A model generated the notes under the pieces. The model searched no databases, was not told the DNA's origin, and worked only from the letters and a program-made list of their open reading frames with translations. Positions 42,218 through 50,442 of a DNA stretch of 63,621 nt are shown here, piece after piece. Made by a program: the position numbers and the translations under genes. The first letter of the stretch is position 1; every line of letters begins with the position of its first letter. Source of the stretch: Flammeovirga sp. OC4 (lineage in GTDB: Bacteria > Bacteroidota > Bacteroidia > Cytophagales > Flammeovirgaceae). The DNA lies in the NCBI RefSeq assembly GCF_000812565.1, contig NZ_JTAM01000066.1, positions 1-63,621 of the forward strand, read 5' to 3'.

Positions 42218-43807
42218 TTAATTCACTTTCACTTTATAGGTCTTATAATATTCTTCGGTAGATACTCTTAATAATAAGTATTGTCCTCTATAGCCTGAAG
42301 GTAGGTCTAGTGAAATGACAGCGGAATCGTTCTTACGTTCCAATTTCTCTATGAGTTGCCCTGCCATTGTATACCATACAAACTCTAATTCTACCCTTTT
42401 TAATTTAGAAGGAAGTTCAACTTTAACCGTTGTTCCATCGACAGGATTGGGATATATTTTTACTTTTTTAAATAAGCTTTCATTTTCCTCTAAATCAGTC
42501 ACTAGTAAAGCTCTTTTATAATTGGGAACTCCATATCCATACAGTGTATCCGGTGATGAATAGTTATCCCCTGATCTTCTCAACCTCGAAATAACATCCA
42601 TAGGCATTGTCCCTTCTGGCAAAGCTTGTAATAAACCTGCACACAACGCTGCCATTTGTGGTGCTGAAAATGATGTCCCGTTCGAGGTTTTTACCTCTCC
42701 AGTTGATCTTACTACCCATGCTCCTTCGCCGACTGCCATAACATCCGGCTTTACACGGCCATCCGCTGAAGGACCTACAGAGCTTGAAAATGCTTTTTTC
42801 AGAGTGGAACTGTTTACCGAACCTACCGTCAATACAAAAGGTGAATCAGCAGGGAATGATATTTTCTTCCAATTGCCTCCACCTTCATTTCCGGCAGAGG
42901 AAACGACTAAAATACCTTTTGAATAAGCATGGTTAGCACCTATTGTAATCCATGCTTTATCTCCTGTTAAATCCTCATGAGTATAATTTTGGGTAGCATC
43001 ATCAAAATCATAATACCCCAAGGAACTTTGGATAATATCTACACCAATAGAATCCGCACGCTCTGCTGCAGCGACCCACATTAATTCCTCAATTCTACTT
43101 TCAAACGCTGTATTCTCTGTTCTGTATAAGTAATATGTGGCTTCAGGGGCTCCTCCTACATAATTTCCTTCGTCAAAAGCGGCCATTGTAGACAAAACAT
43201 CGGCTCCGTGCGAATGATCATCAGCAACCTCTGCATTTTTATTATAGAAATCAAAAGATTCTCCTAAAATCAAATCATCAAAAAATGGATTGGAAGAGTA
43301 ATTACGAAATCCTGCATCTAACACTGCGATGTGGATTCCTTCCCCTTTATAACCATCTTCATGCATTCTATCAATTCCCAAAAGAGCATTTTGTTCTTCC
43401 GATTTACCGTAGTCATACCCTTTTGATTTTAAATCTCTTTCTATGCCCCCCATCGATTTATCTGACATGTCCATGACTTTAGACACAGATTCAATTTTTT
43501 CAATTTCAGTAGGATCTGCATTACTAACAATTACGGCATTGAACCATTTTAAAGGATACCATATTTTAGCTCCCGTTGATGCAATATCATCGATATAAGA
43601 TTGTACAACTGGTAAATCGGAAGAATCAATTGCGATATCCATTGATGTTCTTCTATTGATCGCTGATGCTGAAAGATATTCTTCCGGATTCGTTAGACTA
43701 AAAGTGGTTGATGCTTTATCGTGAAACTGTACAAGATGGAAGGTTTCTTGTGCAGAGAGCAACATAGATATATGGAATAGAAATATGGTAAAAACTGTCT
43801 TTTTCAT
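42218..43807 (-). CDS. subtilisin-like peptidase with T9SS sorting domain
   Basis: This 529-residue exported protease has a signal peptide (ends LLSAQ), then an inhibitor-like propeptide (about 22-115). The S8 catalytic domain has Asp164 (VLDAGF), His200 (HSHGADV), the oxyanion Asn in SSAGNEGGG and Ser379 (NGTSFSAPQMA). The last ~75 residues form a type A T9SS sorting domain (VKIYPNPVDGTTV ... VWYTMAGQLIEKL ... GQYLLLRVSTEEYYKTYKVKVN), so it should be secreted and held on the cell surface. A general role in protein degradation is likely. It reads toward galE; a promoter was not clearly seen. Confidence 0.94.
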   Translation of the reverse strand: MKKTVFTIFLFHISMLLSAQETFHLVQFHDKASTTFSLTNPEEYLSASAINRRTSMDIAIDSSDLPVVQSYIDDIASTGAKIWYPLKWFNAVIVSNADPTEIEKIESVSKVMDMSDKSMGGIERDLKSKGYDYGKSEEQNALLGIDRMHEDGYKGEGIHIAVLDAGFRNYSSNPFFDDLILGESFDFYNKNAEVADDHSHGADVLSTMAAFDEGNYVGGAPEATYYLYRTENTAFESRIEELMWVAAAERADSIGVDIIQSSLGYYDFDDATQNYTHEDLTGDKAWITIGANHAYSKGILVVSSAGNEGGGNWKKISFPADSPFVLTVGSVNSSTLKKAFSSSVGPSADGRVKPDVMAVGEGAWVVRSTGEVKTSNGTSFSAPQMAALCAGLLQALPEGTMPMDVISRLRRSGDNYSSPDTLYGYGVPNYKRALLVTDLEENESLFKKVKIYPNPVDGTTVKVELPSKLKRVELEFVWYTMAGQLIEKLERKNDSAVISLDLPSGYRGQYLLLRVSTEEYYKTYKVKVN

Positions 43808-43850
43808 AATAAAAAGTCAATATCTTCAGATTTTATGATAAGTACTGCAC

Positions 43851-43954
43851 GCATTGTAAACTTAGTTATGCTTATACTCAAATAAGGTCCACTTTAAACC
43901 GTGATTTTTAAAAATGATCATCACTTATCATGGATCTAATTTGGTTTACGATGC
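43851..43954. repeat. weak inverted-repeat pair upstream of the subtilase gene
   Basis: GCATTGTAAACT (43851-43862) and GGTTTACGATGC (43943-43954) are inverted copies of each other with two mismatches, about 104 bases end to end. Their TGTAAAC core is like the ends of the repeat at 12332-12622, but the similarity may be due to AT-rich composition. It lies in the 321-base gap 43808-44128, whose rest holds the sui1 terminator and otherwise AT-rich sequence. Confidence 0.3.
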
Positions 43955-44028
43955 ACTTTAATAATGGGAATCTCAATTTAAAGCTAGTAAACTGATAATA
44001 GATAAAAAAATTCATTAAATAAGAAAAA

Positions 44029-44059
44029 ACCTCTTTCTACAAAAATTATAGATCGAGGT
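44029..44059 (-). terminator. terminator after sui1
   Basis: On the minus strand two stems (5 bp and 4 bp) separated by a small internal loop pair 44059-44055/44033-44029 and 44052-44049/44039-44036. Six T follow. Confidence 0.65.
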
Positions 44060-44128
44060 CCATTCATATCTTATTTATTAGTGTAAAAATACAACTTTTT
44101 ACAACAACAAGTCTTTATATTTGTTTTT

Positions 44129-44494
44129 TTAACCCCCAGATTTTTTAGCCTTGTATCCTGCTGCTTTCAACAGTTCCATGACCTTGTCTCTGAAGTCGCC
44201 CTGAATGATAATTTCTCCATCCTTGGCACTTCCTCCAACGCCACATTTTGATTTCAGCGTTTTGGCTAAACCTTTTAAATCATCATCACTCCCCACAAAA
44301 CCTGTCACTAGAGTGGCTGATTTTCCTTTCCTATTTTTACGATCCAACATTACTCTTAAGTCTTGTTGGTTGGGTGGTAATGTTTCTTCCTCGAAATCTG
44401 ATTCTGTTTCATATTCATAATCAGGATCAGTACTGAAAACTACACCTAAACGATCTTTCCAATCGCCTCCGTCATTATTATTTTTTCTCCCCAT
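44129..44494 (-). CDS. SUI1/eIF1-like translation factor (YciH type)
   Basis: This 121-residue protein has an acidic N-terminal tail and the SUI1 fold in its last 80 residues: [55 protein letters not shown]. Bacterial SUI1 proteins (YciH) are related to eIF1 and seem to affect initiation fidelity or stress translation. The gene begins 10 bases after the ftsX stop and is probably in the same operon. The length is a little above the family average because of the acidic tail. Confidence 0.95.
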   Translation of the reverse strand: MGRKNNNDGGDWKDRLGVVFSTDPDYEYETESDFEEETLPPNQQDLRVMLDRKNRKGKSATLVTGFVGSDDDLKGLAKTLKSKCGVGGSAKDGEIIIQGDFRDKVMELLKAAGYKAKKSGG

Positions 44495-44504
44495 GATTGT
44501 TCGA

Positions 44505-45368
44505 TTAATACAGGTCGTCTAACTTTAACTTTAAATATTTACTTATTGAAAAGTATACACTTGAGACTACTACTAAAGATCCCAAAATGACCGCTAATAT
44601 ACAAATAAACCCAATATCTTTTGAAGAGATCAGATAAACCAATTCTGGCATGGAGGCAATTGCTGATGCCGCCACCAACGCCAAACATATAGATGCGATT
44701 CCACCGCCAATAGCTCCTTGGATTGCCCCTCTGATTAAAAAAGGTTGCTTAATGAAAATTTGCGTGGCTCCCACAAGCTGCATCGAACGAATTAAAAATC
44801 GTTGAGAATAAAGTGCCAATCGAATCGAATTGTTGATTAAGATGATAGCCGTTGAGAAAAATATCAAGGATAAAGCAATCACAACAAAACCAATCGTTCT
44901 CATGTTACCTCTAATATTCTGAAGCATATTTTTAGTATAAACCACTTCATACACTCCTGTTAAAGATCCCAATTGATGCTTAACATCTTCCAGTGCACTT
45001 GTTTCAACCCCAACGTCAACACGTACAGCAAAAGCATCTCTCAAAGGGTTTTCACCAAGAAAACGCACAAAATCTTCACCAGTAGTCTCTATCATTATTT
45101 CCGCCGCTGATTCTTTACTGATAAACTGTGGCGCTTCCTCTTTTGAGACAAAAGAAAAGTTTTGAATCGAGGCGGCTAAGCTTTCTTGTTCTAGCTCTGT
45201 CAAGTCCTTATCTAAAATCACTTGCATCTCTATTCCACTTGAAAGTCTATTGGCTAATCTTTTCGTTCCGATGGCAAAAAGTCCAAACAGAGCGATCATA
45301 AATAATGCCGCCGAGATACTGAATAGTACGTTAGTATAAGGATAACTTCCAACGATTTTTTTCTTCAT
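44505..45368 (-). CDS. ftsX: cell division protein FtsX
   Basis: This 287-residue membrane protein has one N-terminal helix (about 15-37), a periplasmic loop domain (38-160) and three C-terminal helices of the FtsX permease core (about 165-190, 205-240, 250-275). This is the standard FtsX topology. FtsX works with the ATPase FtsE in septal wall hydrolysis; ftsE is not beside it, as is common in Bacteroidota. The loop has the typical [16 protein letters not shown] and [14 protein letters not shown] segments. It is co-transcribed with sui1, the two being 10 bases apart. Confidence 0.92.
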   Translation of the reverse strand: MKKKIVGSYPYTNVLFSISAALFMIALFGLFAIGTKRLANRLSSGIEMQVILDKDLTELEQESLAASIQNFSFVSKEEAPQFISKESAAEIMIETTGEDFVRFLGENPLRDAFAVRVDVGVETSALEDVKHQLGSLTGVYEVVYTKNMLQNIRGNMRTIGFVVIALSLIFFSTAIILINNSIRLALYSQRFLIRSMQLVGATQIFIKQPFLIRGAIQGAIGGGIASICLALVAASAIASMPELVYLISSKDIGFICILAVILGSLVVVSSVYFSISKYLKLKLDDLY

Positions 45369-45465
45369 TGGTCTATAAAAAATTTTGCAATTAGGGGATA
45401 AGTTCCACTTGTGGGCTAAATAGCCTACAAAGTATAAACGATCAAAGTTAGTAGTTCTTGTCTAT

Positions 45466-46128
45466 TTACCAATTAATTGGCGACTTCCCTTGTTGTTCTA
45501 AGTAATTATTGGCTTGTTGGAATTGATGATTGCCAAAGAAGCCTCTATGTGCGGACAAAGGAGATGGATGTACTGATTTTAGAACTAGATGCTTATTAGG
45601 ATCAATCACTTTACCCTTTTTCTGAGCATAAGAACCCCAAAGGAAAAATACGACTCCTTCTTTTTCATTGGCTACTTTCTCAATCACAGCATCAGTAAAT
45701 TGTTCCCAACCCTTGTTTTGATGTGATCCCGCTTTATGAGCTTCTACAGTAAGTGTTGCATTCAATAATAACACACCTTGATCTGCCCAACGTTCTAAAT
45801 TACCAGAAGCAGGTCTAGGAATACCTAAATCAGCTTCAATTTCCTTAAAAATATTGACCAATGAAGGAGGTTGTTTGATTCCATCACTAACAGAAAAGCA
45901 CAAACCATTGGCTTGTCCTTCTCCATGGTAAGGGTCTTGTCCTAAAATTACAACTTTTACCTTATCAAAAGAACAGTGGTCAAAGGCATTAAAAATCTTA
46001 CCTGCAGGAGGGAAAATCGTTTTGGTGGCATACTCTTCTTTTACAAACTGAACAAGGTTTGCAAAGTAGGGTTGTTCAAACTCCGTATTTAGTTTATCCT
46101 TCCAAGATGCTTCTATTCTTACTTCCAT
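45466..46128 (-). CDS. ung: uracil-DNA glycosylase
   Basis: This 220-residue family 1 enzyme removes uracil from DNA. Motifs are VVILGQDPYHGEGQANGLCFSV (catalytic Asp in DPYH), the LLNATLTVEAHKAGSH strand and HPSPLSAHRGFFGNHQF with the catalytic His. The length is normal. It is 97 bases before ftsX and 47 bases after the hutG stop, with a terminator hairpin between hutG and ung, so it likely has its own promoter. Confidence 0.97.
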   Translation of the reverse strand: MEVRIEASWKDKLNTEFEQPYFANLVQFVKEEYATKTIFPPAGKIFNAFDHCSFDKVKVVILGQDPYHGEGQANGLCFSVSDGIKQPPSLVNIFKEIEADLGIPRPASGNLERWADQGVLLLNATLTVEAHKAGSHQNKGWEQFTDAVIEKVANEKEGVVFFLWGSYAQKKGKVIDPNKHLVLKSVHPSPLSAHRGFFGNHQFQQANNYLEQQGKSPINW

Positions 46129-46138
46129 ATATGAAAAG

Positions 46139-46160
46139 GGAGTTACCTATCGGCAACTCC
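46139..46160 (-). terminator. intrinsic terminator of hutG
   Basis: On the minus-strand RNA a 9-bp stem (46160-46152 with 46147-46139, one G-U pair) with a 4-base loop is followed by CTTTTC. It ends about ten bases before the ung ATG. Confidence 0.65.
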
Positions 46161-46175
46161 ATATTTTTAATTGTT

Positions 46176-47165
46176 TTATGCTTTTACGATTTCGAATGAC
46201 AAAGCTGCGGCAAGTTTTGCAGTACGCTTATCAATATCTAAACGTGGGTTCAATTCGGCAATATCTGATGAAATGACTTTACCACTTTTGTATACTTTCT
46301 TGAATAATCTCATAAAAGTAGGATTTGGCTCAACACCATTGTAAGCTGATGCACTTACACCTGGAGCATAATGTGCTGCAAACACATCCATACAAGTAGT
46401 TTGATAAACAAAATCAACACTATCCAAAAAGGCACTCAACTTATGAGTTGTTCCTACTTTGTCAGCCTCTGATAACCTTCTACCAGTAATATACTTTACA
46501 TTGAGTTCGTTAGCCGTATCATAAAGTTTTTGGGTATTGCTGTTTTTCTGAATACCAATCACTAAATAATTGAACGATTTATTTTGCTCTTGTTGCTTTT
46601 GAGCAATTTGATAGAATGGTGTACCTGAACTAGGAAGTGGGTTAGGTTCTCTTAAGTCAAAATGAGCATCGAAATTAATGATACCTAATCTCTTTCCTGG
46701 GTGTACTTTATTCATATACGCGTTAACCCCTAAATAGTGAGCATAAGCGATTTCATGCCCGCCACCCCATACAAGTGGTCTATAACCTTTCGTCAAGACC
46801 ATTTCAATCACTTTACCCAACGCTTCCTGAGCTCCTTCTAAGTCCTCATCAACACATTGAATATTTCCAAGATCCAAAAGGTGTACTGATTCAGGAAAAT
46901 GAACCGGCAAGTTAGCACTCACTTTTCTCATCGCGTAGGGGCCGTCCAATGCACCTACTCTACCATTATTCCTCTTAACACCTTCATCGCACATGAATCC
47001 AATAATAGCAACCCCTGATTCTCCTTCTTGCAAAGTCGGCATTTCTTCCGTTTCCAAGTTGACTACTTGAACCTTCTGATGCCATCTCAAAACATCATAT
47101 GTTTCTCCATCTATTCTTCCAGTCCAGATTGAAGGGTTTGTTGCTAGGTATCTATGGTCTATCAT
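46176..47165 (-). CDS. hutG: formimidoylglutamase / arginase-family hydrolase
   Basis: This 329-residue binuclear-metal hydrolase is of the ureohydrolase fold. Metal-binding motifs are GGGHEIAYAHY (His), INFDAHFDLR (Asp, His, Asp) and SSDIAELNPRLDID (Asp). The Bacteroidota group with this sequence type is usually assigned as formimidoylglutamase, the last step of histidine breakdown to glutamate. No other hut gene is near, so agmatinase-type activity cannot be ruled out. It is transcribed toward ung with a terminator in between. Confidence 0.83.
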   Translation of the reverse strand: MIDHRYLATNPSIWTGRIDGETYDVLRWHQKVQVVNLETEEMPTLQEGESGVAIIGFMCDEGVKRNNGRVGALDGPYAMRKVSANLPVHFPESVHLLDLGNIQCVDEDLEGAQEALGKVIEMVLTKGYRPLVWGGGHEIAYAHYLGVNAYMNKVHPGKRLGIINFDAHFDLREPNPLPSSGTPFYQIAQKQQEQNKSFNYLVIGIQKNSNTQKLYDTANELNVKYITGRRLSEADKVGTTHKLSAFLDSVDFVYQTTCMDVFAAHYAPGVSASAYNGVEPNPTFMRLFKKVYKSGKVISSDIAELNPRLDIDKRTAKLAAALSFEIVKA

Positions 47166-47435
47166 GTATTTATATATTGTATTTTTCTAATATTTTTTTT
47201 AATTCAACTAAAATGAATTTTTAGCGATTCACAAATTAACAAAAAGGTTGTTTAGGATAGAAAAATTATGTATATTAATTCCATTAACCCATTCAAAAAG
47301 TTTAATTAACATTCACCTGTTGTGCATACTAAAAAATTATTTTGGCTACTCATCTAACATAATTGTCATAATAATAATAGATGACGCATTAAATTCCATC
47401 ACCCTGAACCTATCTCTGATAAATATAATTATCCC

Positions 47436-48134
47436 ATGAAAAAACTTTCTTATACATCCACTTTAGAAAACGACGAACTTAACCAAGCCTCAACCGCAGA
47501 TGAACTAGAAATACCTCGCGACACCCCCGAAGAGGAAGTCGTCAATAGCATAACACACGGTATTGCGGCATTACTAAGTGCAGTAGGACTAGCAATCTTA
47601 CTCAATCAAATAGATGCCAATGATCCTAAATACATTATCTCTGCGATCCTTTTTGGAGGAAGTATGATCATTTTATTTACTTGCTCAACACTTCTTCACC
47701 TTCACTCAGACGATAACTACACCAAAACATTAGTAATTTTAGACCACTCCGCTATTTATTGGCTCATTGCCGGTACTTACACACCAATGTGCCTGATCGA
47801 AATACCTAACCAAGGCGGAACTGAACTCTTCATTGTGATTTGGGTGATTGCCATTCTTGGTACTATATTCAAAATGGTTGTTGCAGACCGTTACCAATGG
47901 GTCTCTATTACCTTGTATTTACTAACGGGATGGGTAGGTGTTTTTGTATTTCCTGAAATGTTGGAAGCTTTGGGAGAAGGTATGCAGTGGATCATAGCAG
48001 GAGGTCTAGCTTATACATTGGGCGTTCCATTTTATTTATGGAGAAAGCTAAGATATAATCATGCGGTATGGCACATTTTCGTAATGGTAGGAGCAGGACT
48101 AATATATTATGGATATTATCTATATATCTTCTAA
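47436..48134 (+). CDS. haemolysin III / PAQR family membrane protein (TrhA type)
   Basis: This 232-residue inner-membrane protein has seven hydrophobic helices after a ~35-residue acidic tail. It carries the family residues: THG in NSITHGIAALL, STLLHLHS, ILDHSAIYWLIAGTYTP and HAVWHIFVMVGA. The conserved Ser, Asp and His residues of the PAQR metal site are present. Relatives include B. subtilis YplQ and E. coli TrhA, linked to membrane fluidity rather than true haemolysis. The 270-base leader 47166-47435 is AT-rich and I see no clear promoter there. Confidence 0.93.
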   Translation: MKKLSYTSTLENDELNQASTADELEIPRDTPEEEVVNSITHGIAALLSAVGLAILLNQIDANDPKYIISAILFGGSMIILFTCSTLLHLHSDDNYTKTLVILDHSAIYWLIAGTYTPMCLIEIPNQGGTELFIVIWVIAILGTIFKMVVADRYQWVSITLYLLTGWVGVFVFPEMLEALGEGMQWIIAGGLAYTLGVPFYLWRKLRYNHAVWHIFVMVGAGLIYYGYYLYIF

Positions 48135-48163
48135 AACAAATAGTATACATGACATAAAGTACA

Positions 48164-48198
48164 ACAGCCCTGTAACTTGGTAATAGTTACAGGGCTGT
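48164..48198. terminator. intrinsic terminator
   Basis: A perfect 14-bp stem (48164-48177 with 48185-48198) has a 7-base loop and TTTT on the plus side. It follows the haemolysin-III gene and also faces the miniprotein gene. Confidence 0.85.
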
Positions 48199-48216
48199 TT
48201 TGTGTGCACTACGTCA

Positions 48217-48372
48217 CTATTTATTTTCTTGAACAGACTTTCCTTTTTGAGAAGGATGCTGTCTAAACATTTTACGTTTATGTCTGTAGTCCAAGTAATA
48301 TCCTATCATTGGAAATACTGTACTCAGAGTAATGATAAATAGTATCTTATATATTATTCCTTCTCCTTGCAT
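48217..48372 (-). CDS. 51-residue single-span membrane miniprotein
   Basis: This small reading frame starts at ATG 48372 and ends with TAG. The product has one hydrophobic helix (about residues 6-24, IIYKILFIITLSTVFPMIGY), then a basic tail with DYRHKRKMFRQH and a polar C-terminus. The positive-inside rule puts the tail in the cytosol. It lies 64 bases downstream of the cytochrome b-like gene on the same strand, suggesting a small accessory subunit or an unrelated membrane peptide. No homologue is known to me. Confidence 0.6.
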   Translation of the reverse strand: MQGEGIIYKILFIITLSTVFPMIGYYLDYRHKRKMFRQHPSQKGKSVQENK

Positions 48373-48436
48373 AGTGGTATATTTTAGGTTCGAGTATTAC
48401 AAATATACATGACGAAAGTCACCTTTCAAATCATTC

Positions 48437-49009
48437 TTAGTTGTTTTTACCATGAATCATTTTAGAGACAATATTTTTCTTATCTCTCAATTCACCTACA
48501 ACAATACCAAAGAAGTGAATCACGATAAAACTCACCAGATAATAAAGGGATAATTTATGCATATCCTCCATCAATTCATGATCTCCAATATCATAAATTA
48601 AGCTCATTCCTGTAATCAAAGAACCGGCAATACAAACATAAAAAATGAAATAAACCCATCCTTCTACTTTTTCTCTCCCAGTCATATCATTTGAAGACAG
48701 AAAGTTTAGCTTTATTCCTTTTTCTTTTGCATTCGTGAGAAGTCTTAATACATAAAGACCAATCAATAAATAACCCGCATTGATGTGCCACTGCCACATG
48801 TTTCCACGAATAGCTTTGGCCACTTTCATAGCTTGATCTTTTGTGATTTCGATATCGAATGTTCCTAAATAGTTTAGAATTACATCACGCATATAGTACT
48901 TGCTCATCCAATTTTCACGAAGGAAAATGGTCATCAAAATAAAGAGCATAGTAAATGCAATCAGCCAGTGAAGTAGGCGATGAGGTAGACTGAAGTTTCT
49001 ATTTGTCAT
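48437..49009 (-). CDS. cytochrome b-type membrane protein
   Basis: This 190-residue protein has four hydrophobic helices (about 12-30, 72-92, 115-135 and 150-172). Histidines lie in heme-ligand positions typical of the bacterial cytochrome b561/b6 domain: SLPHRLLHWLI, MWQWHINAGYLL, MHKLSLYYLVSFIVIHFFG. It most likely carries two b-type haems and passes electrons in the membrane. Its redox partner is not encoded next to it, except possibly the 51-residue miniprotein 64 bases downstream. Confidence 0.85.
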   Translation of the reverse strand: MTNRNFSLPHRLLHWLIAFTMLFILMTIFLRENWMSKYYMRDVILNYLGTFDIEITKDQAMKVAKAIRGNMWQWHINAGYLLIGLYVLRLLTNAKEKGIKLNFLSSNDMTGREKVEGWVYFIFYVCIAGSLITGMSLIYDIGDHELMEDMHKLSLYYLVSFIVIHFFGIVVGELRDKKNIVSKMIHGKNN

Positions 49010-49213
49010 TGTGCTTGAGGTGTAATATTAAATATTGTGACAATACTAGTTTGTCCCTAAAAAAATGTAAGTAATTACAATTCTACAAAATAATAAGAAG
49101 ATTTTTCTTAGTAATTTCGAAATACAGTACATCACTTAAGGCAAAGTTAATAGTCTTTTTAATAAGTATTTACTATTTTTATCAGCACAACAATACAATT
49201 AAACACCCCTTAT

Positions 49214-49627
49214 ATGAAACAATTACTACAAAAGAGTTTACTATTTACTTTACTCTTCATCTCTTACAATTCATTTGCACAGGTTCAAAACGACAACTAT
49301 CCCCTACTCGCTAGCTTTTATACTGAAGGTGGAAAATTTGAGGACAAAATTCAACTCTATATCGTCGAGTTTAGACATTCTTCTGAAGTAAACGTTAGTA
49401 TTTCCTATGATAAAGTTTCTGGAGATCTCGTCTTAAAATTCATGGATAAAAGCGGTTCTGAACACAGAGAAGTTTTACATGGTTATGAACCAAAGTATAA
49501 TGCGAATACACCTAGTGTAATCACTTTTTACAAAAAAGACGACACCAAAAAATCTGTTTCAATTACAGAATATAATGGAGGACTATCAGTCATTTGGAAT
49601 GGGGAACAATACCATATGACATCATAG
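49214..49627 (+). CDS. small secreted protein of unknown function
   Basis: This 137-residue protein has a signal peptide ending NSFAQ. The rest (about 115 residues) looks beta-rich, with Tyr and Ser, and has no cysteine or lipobox. I recognise no family. It stands alone between the divergent cytochrome b-like gene and a convergent gene, with a bidirectional terminator after it. Confidence 0.7.
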   Translation: MKQLLQKSLLFTLLFISYNSFAQVQNDNYPLLASFYTEGGKFEDKIQLYIVEFRHSSEVNVSISYDKVSGDLVLKFMDKSGSEHREVLHGYEPKYNANTPSVITFYKKDDTKKSVSITEYNGGLSVIWNGEQYHMTS

Positions 49628-49704
49628 TGATTATAATTGATGTTTTAATTGTTAATGGTTAATTTCTAGGTATCAGTATCATCATTGCATTTTTTTGCAA
49701 AAAA

Positions 49705-49738
49705 ATAGGGCTACATTCAGTATAGAATGTAGCCCTAT
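49705..49738. terminator. bidirectional terminator
   Basis: A perfect 14-bp stem (49705-49718 with 49725-49738) with a 6-base loop and A/T tracts lies between convergent genes at 49627 and 49772. Confidence 0.9.
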
Positions 49739-49771
49739 TTATATATAATCTTTCAAAATCCAAGTCAGTTG

Positions 49772-50278
49772 TTATCTCAACTTGGACTCATAATATACAT
49801 TTAATTTCGATCTTTGATATGTCGCATCTCCAGCAATTCCATCTGCCCAAAGAATTCTTCCTTTATCTACATCGTAGAAAGGTTTAATATCAATTACTCT
49901 AAGTGTCAATTGACCTGATAAGACGAAAGAAGCGATAGTTTGACCGCCTTTCTCATAGCTTAACATATACTTGTAAGCTGCATCTCTCATGTACTTACCT
50001 CTCAATGATGCCAACTTTAAATTGCGATCATCTGCTTCACCTGAAGCTTGACCTCTACCTTCCAATGAGATTCTATACATTCGATCAGGATTAGCTGTTA
50101 AATTCATCAAAATTCTATCACAAATCGCATCTAACTGCTCTTTTTGCTCTTTTGAGAATAAAGACATCTTTGTTTCTCCAGCTCCATAAGTTTCAGAACT
50201 GTAAACAACTCCTATTGGTTGATTTCTTAATTTTTCCCCTACAGGTACTAAATTATCATTGTATAAATTTACGCTCAT
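49772..50278 (-). CDS. cytosolic protein with OmpA-like core
   Basis: This 168-residue protein has no signal peptide or membrane helix. The segment EGRGQASGEADDRNLKLASLRGKYMRDAA has the spacing of the OmpA C-terminal motif (usually GHTD...N..LS..RA), but with changes at several key positions. No family is certain. The gene has one of the clearest promoters in the window (50353-50382) and is monocistronic, with a terminator at 49705-49738. This suggests good expression, but the role is unknown. Confidence 0.65.
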   Translation of the reverse strand: MSVNLYNDNLVPVGEKLRNQPIGVVYSSETYGAGETKMSLFSKEQKEQLDAICDRILMNLTANPDRMYRISLEGRGQASGEADDRNLKLASLRGKYMRDAAYKYMLSYEKGGQTIASFVLSGQLTLRVIDIKPFYDVDKGRILWADGIAGDATYQRSKLNVYYESKLR

Positions 50279-50352
50279 TGGATTAATTTTTAAAGATTAT
50301 AATTGAAAGAGTCTGACTTAAAAAAAAGTATGTTTTTATCGTCTTGACAACA

Positions 50353-50382
50353 CAAAAGTATATAAACTCTACCAATTTACAA
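50353..50382 (-). promoter_or_regulatory. consensus Bacteroidota promoter
   Basis: On the minus strand TTG (50382-50380) is followed after 19 bases by TACTTTTG (50360-50353), a full match to TTG-N19-TAnnTTTG. The gene's ATG is at 50278, leaving a leader of about 70 bases. Confidence 0.7.
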
Positions 50383-50442
50383 GAGTATTAAAGAAATAAT
50401 TACAAAGTAAGAATACAAGTAACTGATTTTCAGTATCTTTAA

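Noticed and set aside
48386-48400. tRNA T-loop-like GGTTCGAG
   Set aside because: No acceptor, anticodon or D stem can be drawn around it.
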